This document shows positions 18,394 through 27,196 of a stretch of DNA of 64,000 nucleotides, in pieces. The position numbers were made by a program, and so were the translations under genes. This DNA comes from Crossiella cryophila (GTDB lineage Bacteria; Actinomycetota; Actinomycetes; Mycobacteriales; Pseudonocardiaceae): the NCBI RefSeq assembly GCF_014204915.1, contig NZ_JACHMH010000001.1:9089501-9153500 (forward strand), read 5' to 3'. Every line of letters starts with the position of its first letter. Position 1 is the first letter of the stretch. Under the pieces are notes generated by a model. That model was not told where the DNA came from and made no database searches. It saw only the letters and a program-made list of their open reading frames with translations.

Positions 18394-19185
18394 TCAGGAA
18401 CCGCCGACGGCCTGCTGCCGCAGCGGCATGACCGCGACGTTGTGCGGACGGAAGGAGTAGACCTGCCCGCCGAAGCCGTCCGGCCCGGCCACCAGCAGGC
18501 CGGTGGCCAGCGCGGTGGCCACCGCCGCGGCCCGGTCGCTGACGTGCAGCTTGGCGAAGATCCGCTGGAGGTGGGTCTTGACCGTGGTCTCGGCGACGAA
18601 GAGCCGCCGGCCGATCTCGGCGTTGGTGTGACCTTCGGCCACGAGTCGCAGCACATCCAGTTCCCGACCGGACAACACGGACCGTATCTGGGCCCGCGGC
18701 AGCGGCGTGACTGTCAGCGGTGACAACTGCGGTGACATCGACGTGACACCACTGCGGGCCTGCCGGATCGCGGAGATGATCTCCTCACCGGTGGCGCACT
18801 TGAGCACGAAGCCCATGGCGCCCGCCTGCAGGGCCGCGCCGACCCGGGAACGCTGGTCGGAGAAGACGACGGCGACGATCGGCAGCCGAGTGCGCAGCAC
18901 CGCCTTGACCACCTCCAGTCCGTCCACCTCCCCCAGGTCGAGATCGACCAGCACGACGTCGGGACGCCGGGCGGTCACCTCGTCCACGATGTGCGCGGCG
19001 TCCTGGAGCGCACCGGCGAACTCGATGTCGGAGTGTTGGGCGAAGCAGGCGCGCAGCCCGTCCGCGACGATCGGGTGCCGGTCGACGACCAGCACCTTGA
19101 TTGCCTGCGCGCGCGGTTCCCCGTCACGCGAGGACTGGCCGAAGCTCCCCGGTCGCACCGCGCCTGGACGCTGGCTCAGCGACAT
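18394..19185 (-). CDS. NarL/LuxR-type response regulator (orphan)
   Basis: 263 aa: receiver domain at residues about 29-145 (KVLVVDRHPIV, phosphoacceptor Asp near 81 in VLVDLDLG, conserved Lys in FVLKCATGEE), then a LuxR-type HTH at about 190-250 (LSGRELDVLRLVAEGHTNAEIG, VAETTVKTHLQRI). The acidic pocket has Asp-Arg where most receivers have Asp-Asp, which may alter phosphorylation. No histidine kinase is adjacent, so it is an orphan. Upstream lies an AT-rich intergenic region with several TTGAC/GTCAA elements. Confidence 0.88.
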   Translation of the reverse strand: MSLSQRPGAVRPGSFGQSSRDGEPRAQAIKVLVVDRHPIVADGLRACFAQHSDIEFAGALQDAAHIVDEVTARRPDVVLVDLDLGEVDGLEVVKAVLRTRLPIVAVVFSDQRSRVGAALQAGAMGFVLKCATGEEIISAIRQARSGVTSMSPQLSPLTVTPLPRAQIRSVLSGRELDVLRLVAEGHTNAEIGRRLFVAETTVKTHLQRIFAKLHVSDRAAAVATALATGLLVAGPDGFGGQVYSFRPHNVAVMPLRQQAVGGS

Positions 19186-19670
19186 GACACACCCCTGCTC
19201 AGACGGCCCCAGTCATGCTGGCAAATGCTGATCATCGAGTTGACAAACGATGACAACAGCATGGTACCGACCGCCTGACTGATGGTCAATTAACTAGTCA
19301 ACAACCCACCGCCACCAGCCCCGTTCAGATCACCCGTTGATGTCACAACCGACATTCGTCGGGATCCCCCGCCCCGCCCAGCCCACCACCCACAGTCACC
19401 AAACCCCCCGATCGAGGGGTTGCCAACCAGTTGACACCCCCGCGAACCCCGGCCTGTCACGTTGACGCAGCACGAATGGGACTCTTACCCTCGCCTCATA
19501 ACCACCGTGGGTGAACACCACGGCCGCTACGACACTCACCAGAGGCACAGCATGCAGATCCGCGTCGACACCCATTTGGGTTAGACATGACTGTGCGTGG
19601 AAAGTGCCGAACCGCCGCGCGCGCAAACGTCCGCGCGGCGGTGACAGCCGTGCCAGTCACGTCCAGGACG
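19186..19670. other. 485-bp AT-richer intergenic region
   Basis: Between the response regulator start and the XRE-TPR regulator stop. No convincing gene. The part nearest 19,200-19,300 is AT-rich with repeated TTGAC/GTCAA elements at about 19,237, 19,286 and 19,297. It probably contains the response regulator promoter, and the repeats could be regulator half-sites. Further TTGAC copies lie near 19,431 and 19,461. Confidence 0.5.
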
Positions 19671-20999
19671 TCAGGACCGCCCGTGGTGGTTGCGCAGGGT
19701 CCGCACGGACAGCGCAGCGACTTCCTTGAGCAACGCGGGGCGGACCTCCTCCGGATCGGCCGTGTCGAGGTGCGCGAGCAACTCGTCAAGGGCGGAAAGT
19801 CGCCTCTCCTCCAGCCCGAGGTCGGTACTGACCTTGACCACGGTCATCAGGGTGCGGATCCGGTCGGTCGTGCCGACAACGCCGGAGTCCAGCGCGGTCT
19901 GCGCGCTGTCGAGCGCGGCCTGCAGGTCGTTGCTGCGCAGCGCGAGTTCGGCCCGAAGGATCAGCACCTGCGCGTCAAGTTGGCCCCCACCGTTGCGCCG
20001 GGTGTCGGTCACTTGATCGAGCAGACTCTCCGCCCGGTCGGCGACCAGGTCGTACTCCAGGAAGATGCCCACGTAGCCAACCCGCACCCGGCACCAGAGT
20101 TCGGCCCCGATGGACTCGGCGTCCGGCTGCAGCGCCGACTCGAAGAATTTGGCCGACTCCGTAAGGTCCCCCGCCCTGGCCAGCGCCACCGCGTGCATCC
20201 AGTGGCTGATGACATGCAGCTCATCGGCCAAACGCTTGTCACCGGGCTGACTGCCGTCGGTGAAGGCAGCGGTCAGGTGCACGGCCTGCTCGGCGACCTC
20301 GACAGCGTCGGCAGCGCGATGGGACACGCCGTACACCGCGGCGAGGGTCGTCCGGGCTTTGACTCGCAGCAGGGTCGCCTGGTCAATGGGGAAGTCATCG
20401 CCGGCGATGAGCGAGTCCGCTTCGGCGACCGCACGCTGTCCCAGGTCCATGGCATCACGGTTTCGCCCGAGTTCTCTGGCGGTCACCGTCTGCAGCGTCG
20501 AGCTGAGCGCCCGCGCCGCGGTGGGCAGCCCTCGATACATGGGCTCAAGCGCGGCAAGACGCTGCCAGACGTCCTGAGTGCGCCCGAGCCTGCTCTCGCA
20601 GGACGCGGCGACGTACTCGCACAGCCATCTGGCCTGAGGCTCGCGAACGTCCACCCTGAGGGCGTCAAGCACCTCCAGGGCCTCCACGACACGACCGGCC
20701 AGGAGGTGGTCCATGACCCGAGCAGCCCCCGCGAGGAAGGCGCCCCCACTGACTCGCGACCCGTTGCCGAGACCGGCGAAGGACTCAGCAGACACCCCCA
20801 GCCGGGCGGCGAGCTGCTCGACAACCTTCGGCGTCGGCGTCCGCTGCCCGGACTCAAGTCGCGAGAGGTAACTACTGGAAAGCCCCTCACCAGCAAGATC
20901 ACGCTGGGTGAGGCCGCGAGACATGCGCAGGGCACGCAGTCTCTCGCCGAACGTCGCGGCAAGCTCACGTTCGGTGCTGACACGCTCGGCAGAACTCAT
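19671..20999 (-). CDS. XRE-family HTH regulator with C-terminal TPR domain
   Basis: 442-aa regulator. N-terminal HTH_3 domain (residues about 13-70: FGERLRALRMSRGLTQRDLA, SSSYLSRLESGQRTP). The remainder is helical with TPR-like repeats (for example DAVEVAEQAV, ESAKFFESALQPDAES, AALDSAQTAL). This plan, HTH plus TPR, matches peptide-sensing regulators (RNPP type) and Streptomyces-type XRE-TPR proteins. ATG 20999 gives the normal HTH N-terminus, has no Shine-Dalgarno, and is preceded by a TTATCT element, which suggests a leaderless transcript (inference). It is divergent from the DIGHP-repeat peptide gene with only 27 bases between start codons, so the two are probably a regulator-peptide pair. 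Confidence 0.85.
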   Translation of the reverse strand: MSSAERVSTERELAATFGERLRALRMSRGLTQRDLAGEGLSSSYLSRLESGQRTPTPKVVEQLAARLGVSAESFAGLGNGSRVSGGAFLAGAARVMDHLLAGRVVEALEVLDALRVDVREPQARWLCEYVAASCESRLGRTQDVWQRLAALEPMYRGLPTAARALSSTLQTVTARELGRNRDAMDLGQRAVAEADSLIAGDDFPIDQATLLRVKARTTLAAVYGVSHRAADAVEVAEQAVHLTAAFTDGSQPGDKRLADELHVISHWMHAVALARAGDLTESAKFFESALQPDAESIGAELWCRVRVGYVGIFLEYDLVADRAESLLDQVTDTRRNGGGQLDAQVLILRAELALRSNDLQAALDSAQTALDSGVVGTTDRIRTLMTVVKVSTDLGLEERRLSALDELLAHLDTADPEEVRPALLKEVAALSVRTLRNHHGRS

Positions 21000-21026
21000 G
21001 ACAGATAACAACCCAGGGAGGCAGGC

Positions 21027-21332
21027 ATGTTCGTTGCCCTTCTGATGACACTTTACGCGGGAATTGTTCCACTCTCGGGCAGCCCCGCTCAATCCACCGA
21101 TATCTATTCGTCTCCTACGGCGGTGAGCTACGCGCAGCCGGCGGAGACCTCGACGTGGGACATCGGGCATCCGAAGCCCCCGTCGGACGGCACCAACGAC
21201 CTTGGTCACCCGGCGCCGCCGGCAGACAGCAAAATTGACATCGGGCACCCGACCCAGGGCGACATCGGCCACCCGGCCGAAGGCAACCGGACGCCGCGGG
21301 CGGACGGCGAAACGGACATCGGCCACCCTTAG
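21027..21332 (+). CDS. Small exported peptide precursor with five DIGHP repeats
   Basis: 101 aa, start ATG 21027 with GGGAGG 5 bases upstream. The N-terminus (about residues 2-20) is hydrophobic and ends in GSPAQ, like a signal peptide, but lacks the usual basic residues. The rest is hydrophilic and contains D-(I/L)-G-H-P five times, at residues 45-49, 58-62, 71-75, 79-83 and 97-101, the last being the exact C-terminus, with variable Pro/Gly/Asp-rich spacers. This looks like a multi-copy signalling-peptide precursor. The divergent XRE-TPR regulator is a natural receptor candidate (inference). A strong terminator follows. I know no described family for it. Confidence 0.75.
   Translation: MFVALLMTLYAGIVPLSGSPAQSTDIYSSPTAVSYAQPAETSTWDIGHPKPPSDGTNDLGHPAPPADSKIDIGHPTQGDIGHPAEGNRTPRADGETDIGHP
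21159..21329 (+). repeat. Pentapeptide DIGHP coding repeats
   Basis: Five copies of the codons for Asp-Ile/Leu-Gly-His-Pro, with irregular spacing (13, 13, 8 and 18 residues from start to start). Codons vary between copies (for example GACATCGGGCATCCG and GACCTTGGTCACCCG), so the peptide, not the DNA, appears to be conserved. Confidence 0.85.
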
Positions 21333-21375
21333 CGCGCACCGGCCATGGGTTGTGTCTGACATCTGTGCATGCGGC

Positions 21376-21414
21376 GAAACGGGTTGTCTCGGCGGCGGCG
21401 AGACAACCCGTTTC
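21376..21414 (+). terminator. Rho-independent terminator after the DIGHP peptide gene
   Basis: Perfect 16-bp stem (GAAACGGGTTGTCTCG and its complement) with a 7-base GCGGCGG loop, 44 bases after the peptide gene stop. It isolates the peptide gene from the downstream nitric oxide synthase gene. Confidence 0.85.
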
Positions 21415-21612
21415 TCGTGTCCAGACCCACCCCGCACCACCCTGACAGTCCCTCAAGCCACCCCCCGCACCGGTCAAGTAACACACTCTCCGTAACTAGA
21501 TTCCTCGATAGTGTGCTACGCCAAACCGCAGCTCGTGGCCCATCTGGCGGTCACCGGTGACATGTTTGCCGGGTTAAGTTTCCGCGCCGTGACTACCCTC
21601 AGCGAGCGACCG

Positions 21613-22872
21613 ATGGCCCCTCTGGTCTGCCCCGTCTCCCACGGGGCGCCCCAGGGTACGGGGGCTCGGGTGGGCGGGGGTGCGGGTGTCGACGTGGATG
21701 AGGCGGAGGAGTTCCTCCGGCTCTTCCACGAGGAGAATCCGCAGGCCGGGCCGGTGGAGCCCCGGTTGTCCGCCGTCCGTGCCGAGATCGCCCTGCGCGG
21801 CACCTACCTGCACACTCCCGACGAACTCGGCTTCGGCGCGCGGGTCGCCTGGCGCAACAGCGCCCGGTGCATCGGCCGCCTCTACTGGCGCAGCCTGACC
21901 GTGCGCGATCTGCGGCACGTCCGGGACGCCGCGGACATCGCCGCGGAGTGCGTGGAGCACCTGCGCCTGGCCACCAACGCGGGCCGGGTCCGGCCCGTCA
22001 TGACCGTGTTCGCGCCGGATGCCCCCGAGCAGCCCGGCCCGTGCATCTGGAACGAGCAACTCGTCCGCTACGCCGGCTACCGGGACGCCTTCGGCAACGT
22101 GGTCGGCGACCCGCGCTACGCCGGGCTCACCGACGCGGTGACCGAACTCGGCTGGCGGCCGCCGACCCAGCGCAGCCCGTTCGACCTGCTGCCACTGGCC
22201 GTGGAGACCGCGCACGAGGGCGTCCGGCTGTTCCCGGTGCCCAGGGACGTGGTCATGGAGGTCCCGCTCGAACACCCCGACCTGCCCTGGTTCACCGACC
22301 TCAGCCTGCGCTGGCACGCGGTGCCCGCGATCAGCAACATGCGGCTGTCCATCGGTGGCGTCTCCTACCCGGCCGCCCCGTTCAACGGCTGGTACATGGG
22401 CACCGAGATCGGCGCGCGCAACCTCGCCGACGCCGACCGCTACGACATGCTCCCCGAGATCGGTGAGCGCCTCGGCCTGGACACCAGTTCGGAGGCCACG
22501 CTGTGGCGGGACCGGGCCCTGGTGGAGATCAACCGGGCGGTGCTGCACTCCTACGCCTCGGCCGGGGTGACCATCACCGACCACCACACCGAGTCCGAGC
22601 GCTTCCTCACCCACATCCAGAAGGAGGAGAAGGCGGGGCGGCAGTGCCCCGCGGACTGGAGCTGGATCGTGCCGCCGATGTCCGGCTCGCTGACCCCGGT
22701 CTTCCACCGCTACTACGAGACCCAGCACCTGCGCCCGGAGTTCGTGCTGGACCCGGACGCGGCCCAGCGCGGGCAGCACGGCGCCCCGCACCGGTTCCCG
22801 GCCGCGCCCGATGTGGCGGCCGCGGCCCGGCGTGGGCTGTTTGCCGCTTTTCGGCGACGGCTGAGCGGCTGA
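21613..22872 (+). CDS. nos: Nitric oxide synthase oxygenase (bacterial, no reductase domain)
   Basis: Heme/pterin oxygenase making NO and citrulline from L-arginine. From ATG 21613 it is 419 aa. The heme-ligand block AWRNSARCIGR puts the proximal Cys at residue 86. The substrate site appears as NGWYMGTEIGARNL (Glu binds the arginine guanidinium), and a pterin/dimer region ITDHHTESERF is present. No flavodoxin-type reductase domain follows, as in other bacterial NOS. The start is uncertain: the frame is open from 21511 and ATG 21560 is possible; 21613 lies closer to the family length. In Streptomyces a NOS nitrates thaxtomin; no such biosynthetic genes are adjacent here. Confidence 0.92.
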   Translation: MAPLVCPVSHGAPQGTGARVGGGAGVDVDEAEEFLRLFHEENPQAGPVEPRLSAVRAEIALRGTYLHTPDELGFGARVAWRNSARCIGRLYWRSLTVRDLRHVRDAADIAAECVEHLRLATNAGRVRPVMTVFAPDAPEQPGPCIWNEQLVRYAGYRDAFGNVVGDPRYAGLTDAVTELGWRPPTQRSPFDLLPLAVETAHEGVRLFPVPRDVVMEVPLEHPDLPWFTDLSLRWHAVPAISNMRLSIGGVSYPAAPFNGWYMGTEIGARNLADADRYDMLPEIGERLGLDTSSEATLWRDRALVEINRAVLHSYASAGVTITDHHTESERFLTHIQKEEKAGRQCPADWSWIVPPMSGSLTPVFHRYYETQHLRPEFVLDPDAAQRGQHGAPHRFPAAPDVAAAARRGLFAAFRRRLSG

Positions 22873-22926
22873 CCAGCTAGCCTTTCCCCCGGGTGTGGTC
22901 CGAAAGGACTACAAAGGGGGGCAAGA

Positions 22927-25900
22927 ATGGCTGGTCGCGGCGTGGAATTCCGCCTGCTCGGCCCGGTGGAGGTCGTCCTGTCCGGACGGCCGGCGCCGGT
23001 GGAGGCGGCAAAACATCGAACACTCCTGGCGTGCCTGGTGTTGCGGGCCGGGCAACGGGTCGAGGCCACGGAGCTGGTCGGCTACCTGTGGGATGACGAA
23101 GATCGTCCCGCACATCCGCGTGGCGCCCTGCAAACCTATGTGCGCAGGCTGCGCCGGTTGCTGGGCGCGGAGCTGATCAGCACCGTGGCCGGCGGCTACC
23201 GCCTGGAGGCCGCGCCGGAGACCGCGGACGCGCACCGCTTCCGGCAGCTGCTGGCCGCCGCCCGGCAGACCGCCGACCTGGCCGAACGCACCGCCGTGCT
23301 GCAGTCCGCGCTGGCGCTCTGGCGCGGCCCGGCGCTGGCCGACATCGCCTCACCCGCGCTGCGCCGGGACTACGCCGACCCGCTGGACACCGAACGCCTG
23401 GACGCCCTGGCGCTGCGCTTCGACGCCGAACTGGCCCTGGGCAGGCACGAACCGCTGGTCCCGGACCTGTGGAAGGCGACGGCCGAACACCCGCTGCGCG
23501 AGGAGTTCTGGCGCCAGCTGATGCTCGCCCTCTACCGCACCCAGCGGCAGGCCGAGGCGCTGGAGACCTACCAGCGGGCCGCGGACGTGCTGCGCCAGGA
23601 ACTCGGCGTCGAGCCCAGCCCCCGGCTGCGCGACCTCCGCCAGTCCGTGCTGACCAACGATCCGGCGCTGGCCGCGCCCACCGTGCTGACAACCGCGCTC
23701 CCGGCCTGGCAGCCGGTCTGTCAACTCCCGCCGGACATCGGTGACTTCGTCGGCCGCGACCGCCTCGGCCTGCGCATCGCCGAGGAACTGCGCCGCGGCG
23801 GCCCGGTGCTGGTCTCCGGCCCGCCGGGGGTGGGCAAGACCGCGCTCGCGGTGCGCGTCGGTCACCGGGTGCGCGCGGACTTCCCCGACGGACAACTGCA
23901 TGTCAACCTGCACGGCTACGCCACCGAGGCGGCCCTGCGACCGACCGACGTGCTGGCCAGGTTCCTGCGCGGGCTGGGCGTGCCGCCGGCGCAGATCCCG
24001 CTGGAACAGGAGCAGCAGGCCGAGTTGTTCCGCTCGGTGCTGCGCGGGCGGCGGGTGCTGGTGTTGCTGGACAACGCCTCGGCGGCCGAGCAGGTGCTGC
24101 CGCTGCTGCCGGCCGAACCGGGGTGCGCGGCGCTGGTGACCAGCCGGCACGAGCTACCCGGCCTCGGCCCGCCGATGGCGGTGGACGTGCTGCGGCACGA
24201 GGACTCGCACGGGCTGCTGGCCGGGATCCTCGGCGACGCCGAACCGGCGGCGCTGGACGAGCTGGCCGGGTTGTGCGCGCATCTGCCGCTGGCACTGCGG
24301 ATCGCCGCGGCGAACCTGGCCGAGCGCCCGACGGTCCCGCTCACCGACCGGGTGCACGCGCTGGCGGCGGATCATCGGCTGTCCGCGCTGAGCATCGAGG
24401 GCGACCGCGCAGCCGCTGTACAGCGTGCTTTCGAGTCGTCCTACCTAGCGCTGTCCCCGGAGCTACGCCGCCTGTTCCGGTACTTGAGCCTGGCTCCCGG
24501 ACCGGACGTAACCGCGTACTCGGTGGCCGCGCTGGTCGACGACACGGTAGCCCGCACCGGAACCGGGATGGAGCGCCTCGCCGAGGCAAGCCTGGTGCAG
24601 CGACACGATCCGGATCGCTATCAGCTACACGACCTGCTTCGCCTGTACTCCGCCGACCGAAGACAGTTGGAGGACAGCGCGGCCGAGCAGACCGGCGCGT
24701 TCACCCGATGGCTGGACTTCTACCTGCGCAGCGCACGGCGTGCCGCGGACGAGCTGTACCCGGACATCAGACAGCTTCCGTTGCCGGAGTCCAGCGGGCA
24801 GTGGGAACTGCCCGGGTTGTCCGGCTACTCGGGGCACAAGGAGTGGCTGGACACCGAGCGGGCCAACCTGGTCGCCGCGGTGGTCCGGGCCGAACAGGTT
24901 GGTCAGCACCGCGAGTCCGCGCTGATAGCCGATCTGCTGCGCGGCTACTTCCAGCACCTCCGGGTGCTCAACGACTGGGCACTGGTCTCCCACGTCGGTT
25001 TCCGGGCCGCCGAACGACTCGGTGACGATCAGGTGACCGCCGCACTGCACCTCGGCGCAGCGGTGCTGCGCTGGTTTCTGCGCGACTACGACCAGGCAGC
25101 CGACCACGCGACCCGGGCGGCCACCACCTATGCGCGGGAAAACGACCCGCCCCAGTTGGCCACGGCGCTGAACGCACTCGCGATGACCCAGAAGGAACTC
25201 AACGACTACCCGAGCAGCATCGCCAACTACCGCAAGGCGATCGCGGAACTGGAGCAGGTGGATCTGCACCGGCGGACCGTGCCCAGCCTGATCAATCTCG
25301 GCATCGTCTTCCGGGATCTCGGCCAGCTCAACGAATGCCGGGAGTACTACGAGAAGGCCCTGGCCATCACCGAGCGGTACGGTCCGCCGCACTCACGGGC
25401 GCTGGCTCTGACCAACCTGGGTTTTGTGCTCACCGACCTGGGCGACCCGGCGGCGGCGCATCGCAGCCTGGACGCGGCGCTGTCCGCCTTCGAGAACATG
25501 GGCGGACACTTCGGACAGTCGGTAGCCAGGCTTGGCAAAGCACTGGCCTTCCGCGGCGAAGGTGATGTGCGGCAATGCTTGCACTACGCCGAACAGGCCC
25601 TGCGCACCACTCAGGCCACCAGGGACTACCGGGAACGTGCGTTGGCGCTGAACCTGGTCGGCTGGGCCCGGCGGGCACAGGGTGATCCCGCCACGGCCGC
25701 CAAGCACCACGAGGAGGCGCTACAAATCTGCGATCACCTGGCGCACCAGTACGTACGCATCGAAATCCTGGTGGACCTGGCCGTGAGCCATCGGCTGCTC
25801 GGCCAGTTCACCGCGGCCTTGGCCTCGGCCAACCACGCGGTCGCGCTGGCCGAGGCCAACAACCATCAAATGCGGCTGGGCCAGGCGCACACCGCACTCG

Positions 25901-26052
25901 CGTGGATCCACCTCGACCTGGGCGACCTCCCCGGCGCCCGATCCCACGCGGCGAAAGCCCTTGCCGGCCACCGGGAAACCGGACACCGCCCCGGCGAGGA
26001 GCGCACCCTGGAGGTGCTGGCTCGGATCGCCGAGGCGGAGCGGGAAAGCTAG
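22927..26052 (+). CDS. AfsR/SARP-family regulator (BTAD, NB-ARC, TPR)
   Basis: 1041-aa multidomain regulator. N-terminal OmpR-type winged helix (residues about 5-90: FRLLGPVEVV, LVLRAGQRV, LQTYVRRLRRLLG), bacterial transcriptional activation domain at about 95-240 (ALWRGPALADI), an NB-ARC ATPase with Walker A GPPGVGKT near 298 and Walker B VLVLLDNAS near 377, and C-terminal TPRs from about 640 to 1035. This is the full AfsR architecture, associated with activation of secondary metabolism. A strong AAAGGGGGG ribosome binding site lies just before the ATG. It is downstream of, and codirectional with, nos (54-base gap). Confidence 0.92.
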   Translation: MAGRGVEFRLLGPVEVVLSGRPAPVEAAKHRTLLACLVLRAGQRVEATELVGYLWDDEDRPAHPRGALQTYVRRLRRLLGAELISTVAGGYRLEAAPETADAHRFRQLLAAARQTADLAERTAVLQSALALWRGPALADIASPALRRDYADPLDTERLDALALRFDAELALGRHEPLVPDLWKATAEHPLREEFWRQLMLALYRTQRQAEALETYQRAADVLRQELGVEPSPRLRDLRQSVLTNDPALAAPTVLTTALPAWQPVCQLPPDIGDFVGRDRLGLRIAEELRRGGPVLVSGPPGVGKTALAVRVGHRVRADFPDGQLHVNLHGYATEAALRPTDVLARFLRGLGVPPAQIPLEQEQQAELFRSVLRGRRVLVLLDNASAAEQVLPLLPAEPGCAALVTSRHELPGLGPPMAVDVLRHEDSHGLLAGILGDAEPAALDELAGLCAHLPLALRIAAANLAERPTVPLTDRVHALAADHRLSALSIEGDRAAAVQRAFESSYLALSPELRRLFRYLSLAPGPDVTAYSVAALVDDTVARTGTGMERLAEASLVQRHDPDRYQLHDLLRLYSADRRQLEDSAAEQTGAFTRWLDFYLRSARRAADELYPDIRQLPLPESSGQWELPGLSGYSGHKEWLDTERANLVAAVVRAEQVGQHRESALIADLLRGYFQHLRVLNDWALVSHVGFRAAERLGDDQVTAALHLGAAVLRWFLRDYDQAADHATRAATTYARENDPPQLATALNALAMTQKELNDYPSSIANYRKAIAELEQVDLHRRTVPSLINLGIVFRDLGQLNECREYYEKALAITERYGPPHSRALALTNLGFVLTDLGDPAAAHRSLDAALSAFENMGGHFGQSVARLGKALAFRGEGDVRQCLHYAEQALRTTQATRDYRERALALNLVGWARRAQGDPATAAKHHEEALQICDHLAHQYVRIEILVDLAVSHRLLGQFTAALASANHAVALAEANNHQMRLGQAHTALAWIHLDLGDLPGARSHAAKALAGHRETGHRPGEERTLEVLARIAEAERES

Positions 26053-26062
26053 GTCAGCGCAC

Positions 26063-26719
26063 TCAGTTCGCGGCTTCCAGCTGCGGTTCGGGAGTGGCGG
26101 CTGCCTCGGCCTTGTTCTTGGCGCGCTTGCGCAGCACCAGGGTCACCACCACGATCGCGATCACGGCCAGCAGGACCCAGCTCGCGGTGCCCAGGATGCC
26201 CTCGACGCGCTTGGCGGCCTCGCCGAGGCCGGCGCCGATGCCGATGTGCAGCAGGGACCACAGGGTGGCGCCGATGATCGAGGCGGGCAGGAACTTGCGG
26301 TAGGCAAGGCCGGAGGTGCCGGCGGCGGCCGGGGTCAGGGTGCGGACCACCGGGAGGAAGCGGGCGAAGAAGACCGCCCAGGCTCCTCGGCGGCGGATGA
26401 GGTCCGTTGCCTTGTCCCAGTTGTCGGCGCCCATCTTGGCCACCAGCTTGGTGTTTCTGAGCTTGACGCCGAACTTGCGGCCCAGCAGGTAGCCGACCGA
26501 GTCTCCCGCCGAGGCACAGATGGTCATGACCACCCACATGGTCAGGAAGAACGGCACCGTCTTGACCGTGGTCGCGGCGACCAGCAGGCCGGTGTCGCCG
26601 GGGACGATGAAGCCCAGACCGATGGCGCACTCGCCGAAGGTGAGCAGGCCGGTGGCGATCAGGACGGCGGGCTTGGGCAGGCCGGCGATCGACTCCAGCG
26701 CCTCGGTGATGAACCCCAT
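26063..26719 (-). CDS. DedA-family membrane protein
   Basis: 218-aa DedA/SNARE-associated (VTT domain) membrane protein. It shows the signature pieces GLGFIVPGDTGLLVA, a GDSVGYLLGRKFG helix turn, FFARFLPVVRTLTPAAAG with the conserved Arg, and four to five hydrophobic helices. Family members maintain membrane homeostasis and can act in lipid flipping or proton-dependent processes. The C-terminal 30 residues are charged and Ala-rich. It ends 10 bases from the AfsR-like gene (convergent). Confidence 0.9.
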   Translation of the reverse strand: MGFITEALESIAGLPKPAVLIATGLLTFGECAIGLGFIVPGDTGLLVAATTVKTVPFFLTMWVVMTICASAGDSVGYLLGRKFGVKLRNTKLVAKMGADNWDKATDLIRRRGAWAVFFARFLPVVRTLTPAAAGTSGLAYRKFLPASIIGATLWSLLHIGIGAGLGEAAKRVEGILGTASWVLLAVIAIVVVTLVLRKRAKNKAEAAATPEPQLEAAN

Positions 26720-27196
26720 GGCGTTCTTCTCCCCCTCGTGTGGTGTGGATGCCGGGCAAGTCTTACAGAAACGGACACACCGGCGTCCCGGACTTCCGGT
26801 TATCCGGTCCCTGACTTTCGTCTAGGGGTGGTGACCAGCGGGTCAGGGTTGTCCCCGAGGGGTGTGAACTTCCGCTCCCGACTGGTTGACGGGTCTACAA
26901 GAAGATCACCAGGCATGTGACGATGGACACAGCGGCGGAGAACTCGGACCACTTCCCCGTGTTGATCATCAGTCGGAGGTCGCGGATGGCAAGGACTCGG
27001 TGCGCCGAGCCGTTACCCGCGCTCGCTCGGGCCTGGCGAACCTGCTGCTGATGTCCGCTCGCGCGTCGGTCTCGACGCGCCTGCCGTAACCCCGTCTCCC
27101 CCACCGCACCGGGTCCGCGTGCCCGGGGCTGACGCGCGTGGTCCGCAGTCCGCGACGCCACGCGATACCGCACATCCATCGGAGGTTCACCGCGCC
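26720..27196. other. 477-bp intergenic region, possibly with a 24-codon ORF
   Basis: Divergent promoter region for dedA and the SulP-carbonic anhydrase gene. No sizeable gene is convincing. On the minus strand 26969-26895 there is a short ORF of 24 codons beginning MINTGKWSEF and ending in a hydrophobic tail; nearly all third positions are G/C, but there is no ribosome binding site. GGAGG at 27181 belongs to the plus-strand gene. Confidence 0.45.

Noticed and set aside
21027-21332. RiPP precursor with a modification cluster.
   Set aside because: No modifying enzymes adjacent; the repeat pattern and the XRE-TPR neighbour fit a signalling peptide better, though RiPP is not excluded.
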